From Pyxidicoccus sp. MSG2 (GTDB lineage Bacteria > Myxococcota > Myxococcia > Myxococcales > Myxococcaceae): a DNA stretch of 64,000 bases. The stretch covers positions 2,790,001-2,854,000 of the forward strand of contig NZ_JAPNKC010000001.1 in the NCBI RefSeq assembly GCF_026626705.1. Direction: 5' to 3'. Shown in pieces: positions 24,517-34,900 of this stretch. The notes under the pieces were generated by a model, which was not told the origin of the DNA, did not search any database, and saw only the letters and a program-made list of their open reading frames with translations. A program made the position numbers and the translations under genes. Positions within the stretch are counted from its first letter, which is position 1; each line of letters begins with the position of its first letter.

Positions 24517-25526
24517 GGCATTCCTCCAGCGCCGTCCGGCGCGGGCCCGTCCACGTGCTGGCCCAGTCGCAGGGCGAGCACGCCACGGCGGTATTCGATG
24601 GGGAGCCGGTCCGCGGGGGTGTGAACCTCGCCCGCGAAGTCCGTGGGATGGGCCCGGGGCCGCACGCCCTCCAGCACGCGGCGGTCCTGCTCGAGGATGG
24701 CCAGCTCGCTCTTCACGAACATGTCCGGGAAGTGGCGCAGCCTCGGGTGGTACGTCGCGAAGTAGAAGCACCGCATCTTCTCTTCCGACACCGGCGAGGC
24801 GATGGCGTAGACGGTGTGCGCATAGAAGAGCGTGGGCTTGAAGGCCAGGCGCGCGGCGAAGGGCAGCGTCACGTCATACGTGAGCGTGGTCCGGTCCACC
24901 TTCGGCGGGGCGCCGTCGAGGCCGGGGGCCAGCGCCGGATAGATGATCCGCGCATGCACCCCGTCCTCCCGGCGCTCCACCTCATAGGGAGGCACTTCCT
25001 GCTCGTCCGGGTTGCCGAAGGTGCCCCGGTGCACCCAGGACAGGTGGGCCACGTCGAGGACGATTTCGATCATCCGCCCCGCGGAGGCGTCCCAGTCCAG
25101 CCGGGGCAGGTGGACCACCGCGAGGGCGCCGTCCTCCAGCTCCGGCCAGTGCGGCAGCGGCGCCGCGGGCTCCGGTGCCAGGCACACCCAGATGAGGCCG
25201 TAGCGCTCCGTGGCCCGGAACGCCGCCAGCCGGGCCGAGGGCGGAATGGGGCCTCCGGGCCGCGAGGGAAGACGCACGCACGCGCCCTCCGGCCCCCAGG
25301 TCCACCCGTGGAAGGCGCAGCGCAGGCCCTCGGCGGTGGGCTCGCCGGCACACAGGTCCGCGCCACGGTGCGCGCAGTGGCGCTGCGTGGCCGCGACACC
25401 GGAGCCGGTGCGCCACACCACCAGGTCCGTCTCCAGCAACCGGGCCGCGAGGGGCCGGTCCTTCAGCTCGCTCGCGTACGCGACGGGGTGCCAGTACGAA
25501 GAGAAGGCTTCGCGGTAGGAGCGCAC
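24513..25526 (-). CDS. Rieske-type aromatic ring-hydroxylating oxygenase (alpha subunit-like)
   Basis: 337 residues. Rieske 2Fe-2S site: CAH near residue 50 and CAFH near 70 (HCAHRGADL ... RCAFHGWTW). The mononuclear iron site is DVAHLSWVH (two His) near 150-160, with a later acidic ligand expected. So both metal sites are present, as in VanA/PobA-like and sterol-type Rieske oxygenases. Reductase or ferredoxin partners are not in the neighbourhood, unless the cytochromes serve. Start: GTG at 25526. It follows a 59-residue peptide gene by 18 bases and overlaps the diheme cytochrome gene by ATGA. Substrate unknown; possibly the NRPS product or the peptide. Confidence 0.88.
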   Translation of the reverse strand: MRSYREAFSSYWHPVAYASELKDRPLAARLLETDLVVWRTGSGVAATQRHCAHRGADLCAGEPTAEGLRCAFHGWTWGPEGACVRLPSRPGGPIPPSARLAAFRATERYGLIWVCLAPEPAAPLPHWPELEDGALAVVHLPRLDWDASAGRMIEIVLDVAHLSWVHRGTFGNPDEQEVPPYEVERREDGVHARIIYPALAPGLDGAPPKVDRTTLTYDVTLPFAARLAFKPTLFYAHTVYAIASPVSEEKMRCFYFATYHPRLRHFPDMFVKSELAILEQDRRVLEGVRPRAHPTDFAGEVHTPADRLPIEYRRGVLALRLGQHVDGPAPDGAGGMP

Positions 25527-25544
25527 GTCGGAACGGGGCCGGGC

Positions 25545-25724
25545 TCAGGCCAGCGCGAGCGGGGCGATCTTGCTTTCGATTTCCTCGAGGAGGAAGTCGA
25601 TCTCCTCGATTTCATCCAGCTTCTCGGGCGCCGCCGCCGAGGCCTCCACCGGCACGGGCTCGGCCGCTCGCTGGCTCGACACGCTGGGAGCTGCCTGCAC
25701 GGGGGTGGTTCCGTCCGACGCCAT
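25545..25724 (-). CDS. 59-residue acidic peptide, candidate RiPP-like precursor or small adaptor
   Basis: Starts at an ATG with a very strong ribosome site (GAGGAGG, 4 bases away) and leads the operon, 18 bases before the Rieske gene. N-terminal half is Ala/Pro/Ser/Val-rich and low complexity (TTPVQAAPSV, AAEPVPVEASAAA). C-terminal half is an acidic amphipathic helix, EKLDEIEEIDFLLEEIESKI, ending APLALA. No signal peptide, no Cys. I recognise no family. Its place in front of a Rieske oxygenase, opposite a JmjC oxygenase and 5 kb from TldD/TldE, fits a modified peptide, but a non-processed helper protein is equally possible. Confidence 0.6.
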   Translation of the reverse strand: MASDGTTPVQAAPSVSSQRAAEPVPVEASAAAPEKLDEIEEIDFLLEEIESKIAPLALA

Positions 25725-25802
25725 CGCGACCTCCTCGAAAGATGAGAATATGATGCTCCCGGAAGGCGGGGATGCTGTCAATGCTGGTAGAGTCCGCTCC
25801 TG

Positions 25803-26978
25803 ATGAACGTGCCCCCCCTCCCCTTCGAGGCCCAGCCCGTCCCCCGCGTCCACCGTCCCCGCCCGGAGGCGCTGCTGGCCCGGGCCCTGGACGCCCCCGT
25901 GGTGGTGGAGGGGTGCCTGGAGGACTGGCCGCTCCTGAGGGAGCTGCGGGCGGCGGCCACACCCGAGGCAAAGGTGGCCGCGCTGGGGGCCCGCTTCGGC
26001 GCGCGCCCCGTCACCTTCCACCAGATGCACCCGCGGTCCGGCGGGCACTATCACTTCCGGGAAGACCTGCAGGACGTGACGTTCGGCGCCCCCCGCGAGG
26101 GCGTGCCCTTCGACGCCTTCGGGCACGAGCTGCTGCGCAGCCTGCGGGGCGAGTCGGGCGACTACGTCTACATGCAGGCGCACCTCATCGAGCGGGGGAC
26201 GCCCCTGTTCGACGGGCTGGGACCCGGCGTGCTGCCCTTCCTCACGGAGGAGCAGCTCCGCCCGCTGATGTGGGCGGGCTCCAACGGGCAGGTGGTCAAC
26301 CTCCACTACGACGACTTCCTCAACTTCATCTGCATGGTGGAGGGCACCAAGCGCGTGACGATGTTCGCGCCCGAGCTGATGGCGAGCCTGTACCACGCGC
26401 CGTTCGACCGGATGCTGGAGGAGGCCCAGGCGAGCCACGTGCGCATGCTGTCCCCGGACCTGGAGCGCTTCCCCCGCTTCCGGGAGGCGCAGCGCGAGGC
26501 GCGGGTGGCCGTCATCGGCCCTGGCGACGTGCTCGTCATCCCTCCCATGTGGTGGCACCACGTGGAGTCCTTCGGCCTCAACATCATGGTGAACAACTGG
26601 GTGCTCGCGGCTTCCTTCGAGCAGCTCGGCGAGGTGCAGCGCAACCTGACGGAGGCCATCCGGCTGTTCTTCCCGCGCACGCACGCCGAGCGCGCCCGGG
26701 CACTGGCGCAGTACCGGCGCACCGTCTTCGTCGACGCGCCGGAGGCCTTCGCGCCGGAGCCGGACGAGCCTGCCGCCGACGCTCGCCACCGCGCCCGGAC
26801 TCGCGCGCTGGTGGCGGGCCTGCCGGCCTTCCTGCGGCGGCAGGTGGCGCTGTACTACGAGCACTTCACGTTCCAGGCGTCGGGCGACCCCATCCCTACG
26901 CCGCCGGGCGCGTTCGCCGCCATGGTGGAGCGCAACGCCGGGGCCCCCACCTTCTTCGCCCGCGAGCCGATGGAGTAA
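25803..26978 (+). CDS. JmjC/cupin-type 2-oxoglutarate oxygenase
   Basis: 391 residues. Iron ligands: HYD in VNLHYDDF near residue 165 and the distal His in PPMWWHHVES near 250; a basic residue for 2-oxoglutarate is in GTKRVTMF. This is the cupin-like/JmjC hydroxylase fold used on proteins or on peptidyl-carrier-bound residues. The C-terminal ~130 residues are helical. ATG at 25803, 78 bases from the divergent peptide gene. It is followed by the barrel gene (22 bases) and the NRPS, so it is probably in the NRPS operon and may hydroxylate an amino acid of the product. Confidence 0.85.
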   Translation: MNVPPLPFEAQPVPRVHRPRPEALLARALDAPVVVEGCLEDWPLLRELRAAATPEAKVAALGARFGARPVTFHQMHPRSGGHYHFREDLQDVTFGAPREGVPFDAFGHELLRSLRGESGDYVYMQAHLIERGTPLFDGLGPGVLPFLTEEQLRPLMWAGSNGQVVNLHYDDFLNFICMVEGTKRVTMFAPELMASLYHAPFDRMLEEAQASHVRMLSPDLERFPRFREAQREARVAVIGPGDVLVIPPMWWHHVESFGLNIMVNNWVLAASFEQLGEVQRNLTEAIRLFFPRTHAERARALAQYRRTVFVDAPEAFAPEPDEPAADARHRARTRALVAGLPAFLRRQVALYYEHFTFQASGDPIPTPPGAFAAMVERNAGAPTFFAREPME

Positions 26979-27000
26979 CTTGCGACGCTCGGTCGACATC

Positions 27001-28953
27001 ATGATGCCTCTTCCCTCCCCCGCCCGACTCGCTCTGGTGCTGTGGCTTGCCTGGAGCAGCGTGGCCGCCGGCGCTGGCTGGAATGACCTGCAGCCGGGTG
27101 TCACGTCCGCGCGCATCCTCTACCGGGAGCTCGGCAGGCCCGACCTGGAGGCGCAAGAAGACCAGGACCACGTCGTCACCTACCTCGGTGCGTCCGCGCC
27201 TCCCGGCACGCGCGGCGTGCGCGCCGTGCTCACCTCGCGCACGGGCAGGCTGCTGCGCCTGGAGGTGTTCCCACGGCCCGCGCCCACCCGCGAGGCGCTG
27301 GAGGCGGAGCTCGGGCCCTCGTGCGCCGCGCAGAGGGGCCGCAAGCCCTGCTACGGGGTGCAGGCCACCGCCGGCAACCAGCTCGCCTTCCACTACGCCT
27401 CGCTCGGCGTCACGGTGTTCTTCGCGCAGGGCCAGGTGCAGGCGATGACGTACCTGCCCCCGAACCTTTCGGCGCCGCGCGTCCTGGAGGCACCGGTGCT
27501 GCCGGAGCCCGGGGCGGAGGCCGCGGCGGCGCCCGAGGTGGCGGCGCCCCCCGCGCCAGCGCCAGCGACAGCGCCCGCGTCCACGAGCACGGGCGAGCCG
27601 GACGTGGCGACGGCATCCGTGGACGAGCTGATGCGGCCCGCGGAGATTTCCACTCCCGGCGAGGACAGCGCCCCGGCGGCGTCCCCCGTGGCGCCACCGC
27701 CGGCATCGGCCGCTCCAGTCCCTCCGGCGTCCCCGGAGGCAGCCACCCCGCCGGACGCGGAGGCGCTGGGCAACGCCGTCGTGGAGGACGTGCCGCGCGA
27801 GCCCGTCGCCGCGAAGGTGCAGGACCTGCTCACGCTGGGCGGCATGTACTACCAGCGGGGCGAGCTCAGCGGCGCGCGCGGCGGAGGGCAGACGCAGCTC
27901 AAGCCCCTCTTCCCGGCGCTGGTGGACGTGTACCTGGACGTGAAGCCGTCGGAGAGCCTGCGTGGCTTCGTCACGGGGCGGCTCCTCTATGACCCACTGG
28001 ACTCCACGCTGTCCGAGCCACACGTCCTGCTGGACCAGCTCTGGTTCCGCTTCGTGCTCGCCGACACCGTCTTCGTGACGGCGGGGCGGCAGCAGATCAA
28101 GTGGGGCAGCTCACGCGTGTGGAACACCACGGACTTCCTGCGCCAGCCCAACCTGCTGCCGCTCGACGCGTTCGACCTGCGCACGGGCGTGGACATGCTC
28201 AAGGTCAACATCCCCTGGGAGTCGCTGGCGGCCAACCTGTGGCTCATCGCCACGGCGGACCTGGAGGGCGGCACGCCGGACCGCGCGCGCTATGGCGGGG
28301 CCGTGCGAGCGGAGGTGGCCCTGGGCGCCACCGAGATCGCCGCCACCGCCGCCTTCGACGAGGGCCGGCGCCCGCGCTACGGCCTGGACTGGTCCGGCGG
28401 CGTGGGCCCGCTGGACCTCAACGCCGAGGTGGCGCTGCTGCGCGACGACGCGGTGCGCCGCTGGGAGCGCACGGCGGACGGCTTCCAGGAGCAGACGCAG
28501 CGCGGCACCTGGGTGCAGGCCAGCGGCGGGGTGATGACGCAGGTGCGGATTGCGGACATCTACCGGATGGTCCTGCGCGCGGAGGGCTTCTTCAACCAGC
28601 ACGGCTACGAGGACCGGGCCTTCCTCACGTGGCTGCGCTCCACGGGGGACTTCCAGCCGCTCTACTTCGGGCGCTTCTACGGCATGGGACAGGTGTCGCT
28701 CGCGCGCCGCAGCGTCTTCGCGCCCGTGCTGACCCTCACCACGCTGGCGAACGTCAGTGATGCGTCCCTCTTCTCCCGCCTGGACTTCGGCTTCACGCCG
28801 AGGCGGGACGTCTCCGTGCAGCTCTTCGTCGAGACGCCCCTGGGGCCGCGCGGTGGCGAGTTCCGCTTCGAGCCCGACACCGGCGTCGCGGACGTGCCCG
28901 CGACGGCGCTCGGCCTGTTCCGTGCCGGCTTCAACATCCGCATGCGGATGTAG
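27001..28953 (+). CDS. Outer-membrane beta-barrel protein with N-terminal periplasmic domain
   Basis: 650 residues. Signal peptide 1-20 (LALVLWLAWSSVAAGAG). Residues 21-155 look like a globular domain (WNDLQPGVTSARILYRELGRP). Residues 165-265 are Ala/Pro/Thr-rich linker. From about 275 on there are alternating strands (ESLRGFVTGRLLYD, DTVFVTAGRQQIKWG, GGEFRFEP) ending in FRAGFNIRMRM, a porin-like barrel (DUF1302-like). Start: ATG at 27001 rather than TTG at 26980. It sits between the JmjC gene and the NRPS with 22 and 36 base gaps, so it is co-transcribed. Likely role: an outer-membrane channel or acceptor in product export, with the LolA/FtsX set. Confidence 0.75.
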   Translation: MMPLPSPARLALVLWLAWSSVAAGAGWNDLQPGVTSARILYRELGRPDLEAQEDQDHVVTYLGASAPPGTRGVRAVLTSRTGRLLRLEVFPRPAPTREALEAELGPSCAAQRGRKPCYGVQATAGNQLAFHYASLGVTVFFAQGQVQAMTYLPPNLSAPRVLEAPVLPEPGAEAAAAPEVAAPPAPAPATAPASTSTGEPDVATASVDELMRPAEISTPGEDSAPAASPVAPPPASAAPVPPASPEAATPPDAEALGNAVVEDVPREPVAAKVQDLLTLGGMYYQRGELSGARGGGQTQLKPLFPALVDVYLDVKPSESLRGFVTGRLLYDPLDSTLSEPHVLLDQLWFRFVLADTVFVTAGRQQIKWGSSRVWNTTDFLRQPNLLPLDAFDLRTGVDMLKVNIPWESLAANLWLIATADLEGGTPDRARYGGAVRAEVALGATEIAATAAFDEGRRPRYGLDWSGGVGPLDLNAEVALLRDDAVRRWERTADGFQEQTQRGTWVQASGGVMTQVRIADIYRMVLRAEGFFNQHGYEDRAFLTWLRSTGDFQPLYFGRFYGMGQVSLARRSVFAPVLTLTTLANVSDASLFSRLDFGFTPRRDVSVQLFVETPLGPRGGEFRFEPDTGVADVPATALGLFRAGFNIRMRM

Positions 28954-28989
28954 CCGTTCGATGTAGCCCTTCGAGGAAACACCCCGCCA

Positions 28990-31900
28990 ATGGCCTCTGG
29001 CAAAGACGTGGCCCCCCCCTCCCCGGCCGAGCAGCGCGAGCGCCTCAAGCAGTTGCTGGAGCGCGGCGGCGCGCAGGCCTCCAGACCCACCGCCGCGCCG
29101 AACACGGTGGGGCCAGTGCGGCGGCCGGACGGCGCGCCCGCGGTGCCCTCGTTCGCGCAGGAGCGCATGTGGTTCCTGCACCAGCTCCAGCCGGACTCGG
29201 CGGCGTACCTCGTGCCGCGCGCGGTGGAGCTGACGGGGGACGTGGACGCGGCGGTGCTGGAGCGCGCGCTGGTGCTCCTGCTGGCGCGCCATGCGGCGCT
29301 GCGTTCCACCTTCCCCAGCGCGGAGGGGCGCCCGCTCGTCGCCTTCCACGACGCCCCGGCCCGGGTGCTGGCGCTGGAGGACCTGGAGTCCCTGGACGCC
29401 GACGCGCGCGAGGCCCGGCTGGCGGCGCGGCTCCAGGACGAGGCCACGCGCCCCTTCGACCTGGAGCGCGGGCCCCTCTACCGCTTCCGCCTCTTCCGCC
29501 TCGCCCCCCGCCGCCACGTCTTCCTGCTGGTGCTGCACCACCTGGTGTTCGACGGCTGGTCGCTCAACGTGCTGATGCGCGAGTTGGGGGAGCTTTTCTC
29601 CGCGCTGACGCGGGGCGAGGAGCCGCGCTGGACGCCGCCCCGCCTGGAGTACGCCGACTTCGCCGCGTGGCTGCGCACGCCGGCGACGGAGGCCCGTGAG
29701 GCCACCCACCTGGAGTACTGGAAGCGCCAGCTGGCCGGCGCGCCACCGGTGCTGGAGCTGGTGACGGACCTGCCGCGTCCGGCCGTGCGCACGGACCGGG
29801 GAGCCCAGACGGAGCCCGTGCCACTGTCCGCCGCGCTGACGGCGCAGGTGCGCGCGTACTGCCGCGAGCACCAGGTGACGCCCTTCATGGTGTTCTACGC
29901 GGCCTTCTGCGCACTGCTGCGGCGCTACACGCAGGCGGCGGAGCTGTGCGTGGGCACGCCCGTCGCCGGCCGCGCGCACCTGGAGGCCGAGGACGTGGTG
30001 GGCCTCTTCGTCAACACCGTGGTGCTGCGCACGGCGCTGCCCGAGGGGCTGACCTTCGACGCCCACGTGGCCCGGGTGCGCCGCACGGTGCTGGACGCCA
30101 CCGCGCACCAGGAGGTGCCCTTCGAGCGCGTGGTGGAGTCGCTGGGCGTGGAGCGCAGCCTCGGCCGCACGCCGCTCTTCCAGGTGATGTTCGACCTGTA
30201 CGAGGAGGAGCGCTCGCTCACGGGCGCCCTGGCCGGACTGGGAGCGCGGCCGGTGCGGCTGGACACGCGGACGAGCCAGTTCGACGTGTCGCTCACCGTG
30301 GTGGCCACGGGCGGCGGCTTCGAGCTCTCCTTCCAGTACAGCACCGAGCTGTTCCAGCCCGCGACGGTGGAGCGGATGCTCGGCCACTGCCTGCGGTTGC
30401 TGGAGCACGCGCTGGCCGCGCCGGGCACCGCGGTGGATGCGCTGGCGCTGATGTCCGTCCCGGAGCGGGCGCAGGTGGTGCACGGCTTCAACGACACCGC
30501 GCGGCCCTTCGACGCGGAGGCCACGGTGGCCTCGCTCTTCGAGGCCCGGGCGGCGCTGACGCCGGACGCGCCGGCCGTGGTGGCTCCCGAGGGCACGCTC
30601 ACCTTCGGCGAGCTGGCCGCGCGGGCCTCGCGGCTGGCCGCGCACCTGGCGGCGGCCGGGGCCGGGCCCGAGGGCGTGGTGGGCCTGTGCCTGGAGCGCT
30701 CGCTGGACGCGGTGGTGTCGCTGCTGGGCATCTTCATGAGCGGCGCGGCGTGCCTGCCGTTGGAGGCCTCGCACCCGCCGGCCCGGCGCGCGGCACTGCT
30801 GCGGCGCTCCGGGGCGCGTCTCGTCGTCAGCCGGCCCTCCCTGTTCGAGGGCGTGGAGCCCGGCGTGCCCGTGCTGGCGCCAGACGTGGGCGGCGCGGTG
30901 CCCGCGGTGGTGCCGCGGCGGGCTCGCGCGGAGCACCTCGCGTACCTGCTCTACACCTCCGGCTCCACGGGCGAGCCCAAGGGAGTGGAGCTCACCCACC
31001 GCAACGTCGTCCACTGCTTCGCGGCCTTCGACGCGTACTACGACACGCAGCCCGGTGACTGCTGGGCCGCGTCGGGCAGCCTGTCCTTCGACATCCACCT
31101 GGAGGAGCTGCTCTTCAGCCTCACCCGGGGCGCGCGCACGGTGCTGCGCGAGGTGGGCCCGCTGGGGCTGGGGCGCGACATCCTCCGCCACGGCGTCACC
31201 CACATCGTCATGACGCCGTCGTCGCTGGCGACGGCCCTCGAGGAGCCCGGCGCGCCGGAGGCCCTGCGCACACTGAAGGTCGTCGTGGCTGGCGGTGAGG
31301 TGCTGCCCGAGGGGCTCGTCCAGCAGCTCGCCTTCACGCGCACGCGGCTCGTCAACACCTATGGGCCCACGGAGACGAGCATCAACGTCGCCGCGGAGCA
31401 CACGCTCGCGGGCCGGCCCGTGCGACTGGGACGCCCGCTGGACCGGTGCCGGCTGTACGTGCTGGACGCGCGCGGCGAGCCCGTGCCCCCCGGTGTGCCC
31501 GGAGAGCTGTACATCGGCGGCACCTGCCTGGGCCGCGGATACCGGGGTCGCGCGGACCTGACGGCCGAGCGCTTCATCCCGGATGCGTTCTCCGGCGTGC
31601 CTGGAGAACGGCTGTACCGCACCGGCGACCGCGTGCGCTGGTTCGCCGACGGCACCCTGGGCTTCATGGGCCGCACCGACTTCCAGGTGAAGGTGCGCGG
31701 CGTGCGCATCGAGCTGGAGGAGGTGGAAGCCGCCCTGCTGCGCGTGCCCGGCGTGCGTCAGGCCGCGGTGCTCGCCCGCTCCGGGCCGGTGGACTCGCAC
31801 CTGGAGGCCTTCGTCGTCCTGGAGCACGACGAGGCCCATGCGGCGCGGAGGCTGCGCGCGGCGCTGGCGGCGGTGCTGCCGGAGGCGATGGTGCCTTCGC

Positions 31901-34900
31901 GCTGCATCGCCTTGAAGGAGCTGCCCACCACCACCAGCGGCAAGGTGGACCGCAAGGCGCTGGCCGCGCTGCACGTGGATGGCGACGTGCAGCCCGAGGA
32001 AGGTGAGCCCCCGCGCGGGCCCGTGGAGGAACTGCTGGCCGGGCTCTTCGGGCAGGTGCTGGGACGCGCGCGCGTGCTGCGCGAGGAGTCGTTCTTCCAC
32101 CTGGGAGGGCACTCGCTGAGCGCGACGCGGCTGGTGGCGCGGGTGCGGCAGGCGTTTGGCGTGGAGTTGCCGCTGGCGGCGCTGTTCGCCTCTCCCACCG
32201 TGGCCGGACTGGCGCGCGAGGTGGAGAAACTGCGCTCGGCGGGGCTGCCCCCGCTTCCGGCGCCCTCCCCGCTTCCGCAAGGCACGCCGCCTGTCGTCTC
32301 CTCCGCCCAGCAGCGGCTGTGGTTCCTCCACCAGCTTCAGCCTGACTCGTGCGCGTACCACGTCCCGGAAGCCGTCGAGCTTCACGGCCCGCTTCAGCCC
32401 GAGGTGCTGGAGGCCGCCCTGCGCTGGCTGGTGGAGCGCCATGCGGTGCTGCGCTCCACCTTCGTCTCCGTGGAGGGCCAGCCCGAGGTGCGGGTGCGGC
32501 CCCTGCCCTCCTCGCCTCTGCTGCGCGTCGAGTCGCTGGAGGACGATGCCGACGCGCTGGCCTCGCGCCTCCGCCAGCAGGCCGACGCGCCCTTCTCCCT
32601 GGAGGACGGGCCCCTCTTCCGCTTCGTCCTCTGGCGCCTGTCTGCCCAGCACCACGTGCTGCTACTCGTCTTCCACCACCTGCTGGTGGACGGCCTCTCC
32701 CTCGACGTCCTCATGCGCGAGCTGGGGGAGGCCTGGACGGCCCTCTCCCGCGGCCAGTCTCCTTCCCTGCCTCCGGTGCGCCTGGGCTACGCCGACGTCG
32801 CCGCCTGGCAGCAGTCCCCCGCCGTGCGGGCGCGCGAGGAGGCCCAACTGCAGTGGTGGCGCCAGCACCTGCACGACGCCCCCTCGCTACTGCAGCTTCC
32901 CACCGACAGGCCCCGCCCCGCCGTCCTCTCCGACGCCGGTGGCTTCTCCTCTCCCCTGCGCCTGCCCCCTTCCCTCTCCCTGCGCCTTCGCGAGGTGTGC
33001 CGCCAGCACCACGTCACTCCCTTCATGGCGCTCTACGCCGCCTTCGCCGCCCTCCTCCACCGCTACTGCGGCCAGCCCCAACTCTGCGTCGGCACTCCCG
33101 TCGCCTCTCGCCCTCACCCCGCCACCGACTCCGTCGTCGGCCTCTTCGTCAACACCGTCGTCCTCCGCACCCACCTCTCCCCTTCCCTCCCCTTCTCCTC
33201 CCTGCTCGCCGCCGTGCGCTCCACCGCGCTCGACGCCTTCTCCCACCAGGACGTCCCCTTCGAGCGCCTCGTCCACTCGCTCGACCTGCCTCGCAGCCCT
33301 AGCCTCTCTCCCCTCTTCCAGGTGATGTTCGACCTGAATCGGGTGGAGCACTCGCTGGCCCATGCGCTGTCGGGATTGGAGGCGCGCGCGCTCCACGTCG
33401 TGCCCTCGGCGAGCAAGTTCGACCTGACGCTCATCGCCAATGAAGACGCGGCGGGCTACGAGCTGGTGATGGAGTACCGCTCGGAGCTGTTCGACGCGGC
33501 CACGGTGGAGCGCATGCTGGGCCACTACGTCCGGCTCCTCTCCTCCGCGCTCGACGCTCCCGACACGCAACTCCAGGCCCTGCCCCTGCTCTCCGACGCC
33601 GAGCACCAGCTCGCCCTGCGCGGCGACACGCCGACGCGCCGGGACTATGCGCTCGGGCAGTGCGCGCATGAGCTCTTCGCCGGGTGGGCCCAGCGTGCGC
33701 CCCATCGCGTGGCCCTGGCCTACGAAGGCGGCCAGTGGACGTACGCGGAGCTGGAGGCCGTCACCTCGCGCGACGCGCGGCGGCTCGCGGCCCAGGGAGT
33801 CGGCCCGGAGCAGGTGGTCGCCCTCGTGGGCCCGCGCACCGAGGCCATGGTGCGCGCCATCGTCTCCGTGCACAGGGCGGGCGGCGCCTACCTGCCCATC
33901 GACGAGCGGCTGCCCTCAGCCCGCGTGGCCCGGCTGCTCATCGAGAGCCGCGCTCCCTTCGTACTCGCGCTCGGCGGCGGCGGCGCGCTGCTGGAGCAGG
34001 CCCTGGCCGAAGTGCCCGAGGAGGCACGCCCGCGCATCCTGTCGCTCGATTGCAGCGAGCCCACGGGTGACGGACCGCTGCCCCGCCGCGCCGGGCCGGA
34101 GCACCTCGCGTATGTGCTCTTCACCTCCGGCTCCACGGGCGTCCCCAAGGGGGTGATGATCGACCACCGGGGCATGCTCAATCACATCCTCGGCCTGAAG
34201 GAGGTGCTGGGCCTCTGCGAGGACGACCTCGTCGCCCAGACGGCGGCGGTGAGCTTCGACATCTCCGTGTGGCAGATGCTGGGCGCGCTCACCTTCGGCG
34301 GCACCACGTACGTCTTCGACGACGCGGTGGTTCAGGAGCCGCTGCGCCTGGCCGCCGCGCTGGAGGCCACCGGAGCCACCATCGCCGAGCTGGTGCCGGG
34401 CGTCATCCAGTCCATGCTGGAGGATGGCGCGCCAGAGAAGGCGCCCTCGTTCCAGCGCCTGCGGTGGATGATTCCCACGGGCGAGGCGCTGCCTCCCGCC
34501 GTGTGCCGCGCGTGGTTCTCCCGCTACCCGCGCGTGCCGCTCATCAACGCGTATGGACCGGCTGAGTGCTCGGACGACGTCACGGTGCACCCGATGCACG
34601 CGCCTCCGGAGCGGGCCACCACACCCATTGGCCGGCCCGTTCCCAACCTGGACGTGTACGTGCTCGACGAGGCGCTGCGACCCGTTCCCCTGGGCGTGGT
34701 GGGCGAGCTGTACGTGGGCGGCGTGGGCGTGGGCCGCGGCTACCTCCGCCGTCCCGAGCTCACCGCCGAGCGCTTCGTGCCTGACCCCTACTCCAGCGTC
34801 CCCGGCGCGCGCATGTACCGCACGGGCGACCTGGGACGGCGGCTGCCCGACGGCGTGCTGGAGTTCCTGGCGCGCGCCGACTTCCAGGTGAAGGTGCGCG

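Noticed and set aside
25753..25781. Sigma-70 promoter for the peptide operon
   Set aside because: A good TTGACA is present on the minus strand (25781-25776), but nothing like a -10 element lies 16-18 bases after it.
28111..32655. A 1514-residue antisense open frame across the barrel and NRPS genes
   Set aside because: Same reason: the plus strand has clear protein domains there, and the antisense frame repeats along with the NRPS duplication.
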